Shown here: one piece after another, positions 32,177-36,447 of the stretch
Layout of the letters: every line of letters begins with the position of its first letter
Position numbering within the stretch: the first letter of the stretch is position 1
Source of the DNA: an uncultured Oscillospiraceae bacterium
GTDB taxonomy: Bacteria; Bacillota; Clostridia; Oscillospirales; Oscillospiraceae
Assembly (NCBI GenBank): GCA_934659475.1
Contig: CAKUHX010000002.1
Span: 1 to 36,447 of the forward strand
Direction of reading: 5' to 3'
DNA length: 36,447 nt
Position numbers and translations under genes: made by a program
The notes under the pieces: generated by a model
What the model was told of the DNA's origin: nothing
The model's input: the letters and a program-made list of their open reading frames with translations, nothing else
Databases searched by the model: none

Positions 32177-33295
32177 ATGAATATACTCTTTACCTGCGGC
32201 GGCACCGCCGGACATGTCAACCCTGCGGTGGCGCTGGCCCACATCTTCCAGCAGCGTCAGCCCGGCACCCGGGTCCTCTTTGTGGGGGCGGACGGCGGGA
32301 TGGAGACCCGCCTTGTGCCCAAGGAGGGCTATCGCATCGAGACGGTGACCATCACCAACTTCCACCGTTCCCTGGCTCCGGCGGACATCGCCCACAATCT
32401 GGGGACCCTCATCAATATGCAGAAGTCCCGGGGGCAGGCAAAGGCCATTTTGGATGAGTTCAAGCCCGACCTGGTGGTGGGCACGGGGGGCTATGCCTCC
32501 TACCCCGTGGTGAACGCGGCGGCCAAGCGGGGCATCCCCACCGCCGTGCACGAGTCCAACGCCGTGCCTGGCCTGACCACCAAGGCCCTGTCCAAGGTGG
32601 TGGACCGGGTGATGGTGGGCTTTGAGGAGAGCCGCGCCCACTACGACGACCCGTCCAAGGTGGTGGTCACCGGTACGCCGGTGCGGGGAGATTTCTTCAA
32701 GTACACCCGCCAGCAGGCCCGGGAGCAGCTGGGTCTGACCGACGACCGGCCCCTGCTGCTGTCCTACTGGGGCTCGCTGGGGGCGGAGGCCATGAACCGC
32801 CAGATGGTGGACTTCATCGCCCAGGAGTGCTACGCCGGCGCCCCGTGGCACCACATCCACGGCGCCGGCCGGGACTACAGCTGGATGACCGAGGAGATCG
32901 CCCGCAAGGGCTTGAAGCTGGAGGGCGGCGGCATCGAGGTGCGGGAGTATATCTATGATATGCCCCTGGTCATGGCCGCCGCCGACCTGGTCTTGTGCCG
33001 GGCGGGGGCCTCTACGATCTCGGAGCTGACCGCCATCGCGAAGCCCTCGATCCTTGTGCCCTCCCCCAACGTCACCGCCAACCATCAGGAGAAGAACGCG
33101 CGGGTGCTGGCCGACCAGGGGGCCGCCCGGCTGCTGCTGGAGAAGGACTGTGTGGGGGACACCCTGTATACCGCCGCGGAGTCCCTGCTGCGGGATAAGC
33201 CCCGGCGGGACGGTATGGTGCGCGCCCTGAACAGCATGGCCGTGCCCGACGCGGGGGAGAAGATCTATGAGACCCTGATGGAGATCGTGAAGTAA
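32177..33295 (+). CDS. murG: UDP-GlcNAc:lipid I N-acetylglucosaminyltransferase MurG
   Basis: A 372-residue membrane-associated GT-B enzyme that converts lipid I to lipid II. The first glycine loop is GGTAGHVNPAVAL and the second is YWGSLGAEAMN; the usual forms are GGTGGHxxPA and GGSxGA. GTGGYASYPVVNAA, HESNAVPGLTTK and CRAGASTISELTAIAKPSILVPSPNVTANHQEKNA complete the family blocks, the last being the nucleotide-sugar region. ATG 32177 is preferred over GTG 32168, which lies inside the GAGGTG ribosome-binding site. A structured 200-bp gap follows before murA. Confidence 0.94.
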   Translation: MNILFTCGGTAGHVNPAVALAHIFQQRQPGTRVLFVGADGGMETRLVPKEGYRIETVTITNFHRSLAPADIAHNLGTLINMQKSRGQAKAILDEFKPDLVVGTGGYASYPVVNAAAKRGIPTAVHESNAVPGLTTKALSKVVDRVMVGFEESRAHYDDPSKVVVTGTPVRGDFFKYTRQQAREQLGLTDDRPLLLSYWGSLGAEAMNRQMVDFIAQECYAGAPWHHIHGAGRDYSWMTEEIARKGLKLEGGGIEVREYIYDMPLVMAAADLVLCRAGASTISELTAIAKPSILVPSPNVTANHQEKNARVLADQGAARLLLEKDCVGDTLYTAAESLLRDKPRRDGMVRALNSMAVPDAGEKIYETLMEIVK

Positions 33296-33303
33296 GACTG
33301 TCT

Positions 33304-33459
33304 CTCACAACGGCTCAACGTTTGAAGGACACGTTTCGCCTGTTCGCGACGCGCGGCTTCCCTCCGTCTCGAAACACAAACAGCCGGGCCTGCAGCCCGT
33401 CTTGGTTTGCGTTTCTCGCTGCGGTCCATCCGCGCGGCTCACAACGGCTCAACGTTTGA
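33304..33459. repeat. Nested inverted repeat bounded by 22-bp direct repeats (murG-murA gap)
   Basis: A 22-bp sequence starting CTCACAACGGCTC occurs at 33304-33325 and identically at 33438-33459. Between them a nested imperfect hairpin can be drawn: CGCGCGG (33350-33356) with CCGCGCG (33430-33436), GAAACxCAAAC (33371-33381) with GTTTGxGTTTC (33405-33415), and CGGGC (33385-33389) with GCCCG (33395-33399) around a 5-base loop. It could be a dispersed intergenic repeat, a MITE-like element or an RNA structure. Confidence 0.7.
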
Positions 33460-33463
33460 CATA

Positions 33464-33497
33464 GGATAGCCCAAATCTGAGTCAATGGAGGCTATCC
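33464..33497 (+). promoter_or_regulatory. Hairpin covering the murA ribosome-binding site
   Basis: GGATAGCC (33464-33471) is complementary to GGCTATCC (33490-33497), which ends one base before the murA ATG. The Shine-Dalgarno GGAGG (33487-33491) lies partly in the 3' arm, so the folded leader would limit ribosome access. Confidence 0.5.
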
Positions 33498-33498
33498 C

Positions 33499-34755
33499 AT
33501 GAGTTTTTATGAAATCACCGGCGGGCGGCCGCTGGAGGGGGCAGTGGCCGTTCAGGGGGCCAAGAACAGCGTGCTGCCCATTCTGGCGGCGGCCCTTCTG
33601 GCCCCTGGGGTCAGCGTGATCCACAACTGCCCCGACCTGACCGACGTAAACGCCGCCATAGATATTCTGCGCCTTTTGGGGTGCAGCGTGACCCGGGAGG
33701 GGGACACGGTGACCATCAACGCCGCAAGCCCCGTTCCGGCGGCCATCCCCGAGCGGCTGAGCCGGGAGCTGCGCTCCTCGGTGATCTTCATGGGGGCTAT
33801 CCTGTCCCGCATGGGGGCGGGGGAACTGGCCTATCCCGGGGGCTGTGATCTGGGCCCCCGGCCGATCGACCTGCATCTGTCCGCCCTGCGGATGCTGGGG
33901 GCGGACATCCGGGAGGAGCGGGGCAGCCTGCACTTCGCCTGGGGCCGCTGGCCCCGGGGGCGGGAGGTGTGCCTGGCTCTGCCCAGTGTGGGAGCCACGG
34001 AGAACGCCATGCTGGCCGCCTGCGGCTGTCCTGGGGTGACCACCATCGTGGGGGCCGCCCGTGAGCCGGAGATCGTAGATCTGGCCCGGTTCCTGGCCGC
34101 CATGGGGGCGGACATCGCCGGAGCGGGGGAGAGCACCATCGTTATCCGGGGCGGGAAGGCTCTGTTCCCCGCCCGGTATACCGTGATGGGGGACCGCATC
34201 GCCGGGGCCACTTACTTATGCGCGGCGGCCGCCGCCGGGGGCGAGATCGAGGTCACCGGCGTGCAGGGGGAGCACCTGTCCGTCCTGCTGTCCATATTGG
34301 AGGAGGCCGGGTGCATCGTCTACGCCGACCGGGAGCGCATCTGCCTGCGGTCCGACGGACTGCTGGAGGGGGTCAGCCCTGTGCGCACCGGGCCCTATCC
34401 CGCCTTCCCCACCGACTGCCAGCCCCTGCTCATGGCCGCTCTGGCCGGGGGGAGCGGCAGTACCATCTTTGTGGAGAATATGTTTGAGAGCCGCTACCGC
34501 CATGTGAACGAGTTGGAACGCATGGGGGCGGACATCCGGGTGGATGGCCGGGTGGCGGTGGTGCGGGGCCGGGGCGGCCTGCACGGGGCCAGTGTCCGCA
34601 GCACCGATCTGCGGGGTGGGGCGGCCCTGGTGATCGCCGCCCTGAGCGCCCGGGGCACCAGCCAGATCCACGACCTGCGGCATATCCGCCGGGGGTACGC
34701 GGGATTGGAGCGGGACCTGTCCGCCCTGGGGGCGGACATCCGGCTGGAGCCGTAA
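33499..34755 (+). CDS. murA: UDP-GlcNAc 1-carboxyvinyltransferase MurA
   Basis: A 418-residue cytosolic enzyme for the first committed step of peptidoglycan synthesis, transferring enolpyruvate from PEP to UDP-GlcNAc. KNS (22-24) is the substrate-binding lysine-asparagine block, the catalytic Cys116 lies in YPGGCDLGPRPIDLH (fosfomycin-sensitive type), and FPTDCQPLLMAAL, FENMFESRYRHVNEL-like and ALVIAALSARG are conserved. The usual AIG after the Cys is DLG here. ATG 33499 follows GGAGG. It sits between murG and divIB, as in many Firmicutes. Clostridia often have a second murA, so it may not be the only copy. Confidence 0.94.
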   Translation: MSFYEITGGRPLEGAVAVQGAKNSVLPILAAALLAPGVSVIHNCPDLTDVNAAIDILRLLGCSVTREGDTVTINAASPVPAAIPERLSRELRSSVIFMGAILSRMGAGELAYPGGCDLGPRPIDLHLSALRMLGADIREERGSLHFAWGRWPRGREVCLALPSVGATENAMLAACGCPGVTTIVGAAREPEIVDLARFLAAMGADIAGAGESTIVIRGGKALFPARYTVMGDRIAGATYLCAAAAAGGEIEVTGVQGEHLSVLLSILEEAGCIVYADRERICLRSDGLLEGVSPVRTGPYPAFPTDCQPLLMAALAGGSGSTIFVENMFESRYRHVNELERMGADIRVDGRVAVVRGRGGLHGASVRSTDLRGGAALVIAALSARGTSQIHDLRHIRRGYAGLERDLSALGADIRLEP

Positions 34756-34791
34756 GGGCGGCCGGACAATAACTTTACAGGAGACAGCGCT

Positions 34792-35592
34792 ATGGCATCA
34801 TCGAGAAACAGCAGAAGACGGAGAAGGGGCAGGGGGCTGGGCGGCGCCCTGCTGCGCCTTCTGTGCCTGCTGGCCCTTGGCGCGGCGCTGTATTTTGGGG
34901 CCACCGTGTTCTTTCAGGTAGAGACGGTGGCTGTATCCGGCAACAGCAGGTACACCCAGGAGCAGATCGTGCAGGCCGCCGGCATCCAGACCGGCGACAA
35001 CCTGTTCCGCATGAACAAAAACCGCATGATACAGGACGTGCTGCAGAAGCTGCCCTATATCGAAACGCTGACCATCCGCCGCAGCTACCCAAACGCCGTG
35101 ATCATCCAGGTGCAGGAGTGGGCCGCGGCGGCCCGGGTGGAGAGGCCCGACGCCCGCCCCGACTATGTGGACGGGACGGCGGAGCTGGCTCAGGATGACT
35201 GGCTGATCAGCGTGGGCGGCAAGCTGCTGGAGCGCGGCGGCGGGGACGGCACAGCCATCCCGGTGTCCGGACTGACGCCCATCGCCCCCCGGGCGGGCAC
35301 GGCCCTGGCCGTGCCCCGGGAGGAGCAGGGCAAGCTGTCCGGCCTGCTGGCCCTGCTGCAGGCTCTGGAGCAGCGGGAGGAGAATGCCCGGGTGAGCCAG
35401 ATCGACGTGAGCTCCGCCTCTTATATGCTGCTGCGGTACGATGGGCGCTTTACAGTGAAGATGTCCTACTCCAAGGATATGGACTATCAGCTGCGGGTGC
35501 TGGCCCAGGTGGCGGAGGATCAGCCGGAGGGGAAAACGGGCACGGTGGACCTGACTCAGAAGGACTATGCCGCGGCCTTTGACGAGGATTGA
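34792..35592 (+). CDS. divIB: Cell division protein FtsQ/DivIB
   Basis: A 266-residue bitopic division protein. A very basic tail with an Arg-rich run (5-14) precedes a transmembrane helix (about 18-40), then a POTRA domain (about 42-112: VETVAVSGNSRYTQEQIVQAAGI, LPYIETLTIRRSYPNAVIIQVQE) and an FtsQ beta domain. It links FtsL/DivIC to the septal synthases. AGGAG lies about 9 bases before the ATG. The place between murA and ftsZ is standard, though ftsA does not follow. Confidence 0.92.
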   Translation: MASSRNSRRRRRGRGLGGALLRLLCLLALGAALYFGATVFFQVETVAVSGNSRYTQEQIVQAAGIQTGDNLFRMNKNRMIQDVLQKLPYIETLTIRRSYPNAVIIQVQEWAAAARVERPDARPDYVDGTAELAQDDWLISVGGKLLERGGGDGTAIPVSGLTPIAPRAGTALAVPREEQGKLSGLLALLQALEQREENARVSQIDVSSASYMLLRYDGRFTVKMSYSKDMDYQLRVLAQVAEDQPEGKTGTVDLTQKDYAAAFDED

Positions 35593-35602
35593 GCCCGGAG
35601 GG

Positions 35603-35641
35603 GAGAAAAAGGGAAAGTTTTGTCAAACGGCGCTTTTTCTC
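35603..35641. other. Inverted repeat immediately before the ftsZ promoter
   Basis: GAGAAAAAG (35603-35611) and CTTTTTCTC (35633-35641) form a perfect 9-bp inverted repeat ending one base before the -35 hexamer. It may be a weak terminator for the upstream transcript or an operator. Confidence 0.4.
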
Positions 35642-35670
35642 TTGACCTGCCCGGGAAAGAGCGATACAAT
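35642..35670 (+). promoter_or_regulatory. Sigma-A-type promoter of ftsZ
   Basis: TTGACC (35642-35647), 17 bp, TACAAT (35665-35670). It gives a leader of about 80 nt before the ftsZ ATG. Confidence 0.85.
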
Positions 35671-35695
35671 GACACAAGATGTAGCGTTGAGCTGC

Positions 35696-35740
35696 GGGCC
35701 CGGGTACGCCGGTCATGGCCTTTGCCCGGGTCCAGTTTTT
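35696..35740 (+). terminator. Terminator-like hairpin in the ftsZ leader (possible attenuator)
   Basis: GGGCCCGGG (35696-35704) pairs with CCCGGGTCC (35725-35733), one pair being G-U, and is followed by AG and TTTTT (35736-35740). The ftsZ Shine-Dalgarno AGGAGG begins only four bases later. Confidence 0.5.
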
Positions 35741-35757
35741 ACATAGGAGGAGCGACA

Positions 35758-36447
<690 letters not shown>

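Noticed and set aside
33304..33459. CRISPR array
   Set aside because: Only two repeat copies 134 bp apart, no regular spacers and no cas genes nearby.

Overview
The window is a GC-rich segment of a bacterial chromosome whose gene set fits an anaerobic Clostridia of the Oscillospiraceae type (relatives of Flavonifractor, Pseudoflavonifractor or Oscillibacter). The evidence is a Firmicutes-type division and cell-wall (dcw) cluster beginning with mraZ, a MurE carrying the DNPR motif of meso-diaminopimelate-adding enzymes, an ecfA-ecfA-ecfT-truA operon, an [FeFe]-hydrogenase and strong sigma-A-like promoters with 17-bp spacers. The genus call is inference; no rRNA or tRNA gene is present. Several genes appear to start at GTG or TTG.

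Layout. Positions 1-2776 (+): the 3' part of a RecD2 helicase gene overlapping an S66 peptidase gene. Positions 2837-11383 (-): a long leftward operon with a SAM methyltransferase, the ECF transporter core (two ATPases and EcfT), TruA, a DUF5711-like membrane-anchored propeller protein, a CvpA-family protein and a zinc-finger Clp ATPase. Positions 11588-12952 (+): a DivIVA-like coiled-coil protein and a TRIC/UPF0126 membrane protein. Positions 13003-15601: a glycosyltransferase (-) and, from face-to-face overlapping promoters, a PAP2 phosphatase and a D-amino-acid transaminase (+).

Positions 15651-21161: an accessory catabolic locus. A PrpR-N regulator with a degenerate AAA+ domain is divergent from a three-gene operon encoding a four-carbon acid sugar kinase, a PdxA2-type dehydrogenase and a LarA-like protein that keeps the nickel-pincer residues. 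A plausible reading is epimerisation, phosphorylation and oxidative decarboxylation of a C4 sugar acid to a triose phosphate. This is the most novel part of the window. A family-4 uracil-DNA glycosylase (-) and a stand-alone group-B-like [FeFe]-hydrogenase (+) follow.

Positions 23761-36447 (+): the dcw cluster, mraZ-rsmH-ftsL-PBP(PASTA)-murE-mraY-ftsW-murG-murA-divIB-ftsZ, with ftsZ cut by the window edge. murF, murD and ftsA are missing from their usual places. Unusual non-coding structure lies in the cluster: a perfect hairpin before the PBP gene, a nested inverted repeat flanked by 22-bp direct repeats between murG and murA, a hairpin over the murA ribosome-binding site, and a terminator-like structure between the ftsZ promoter and ftsZ.
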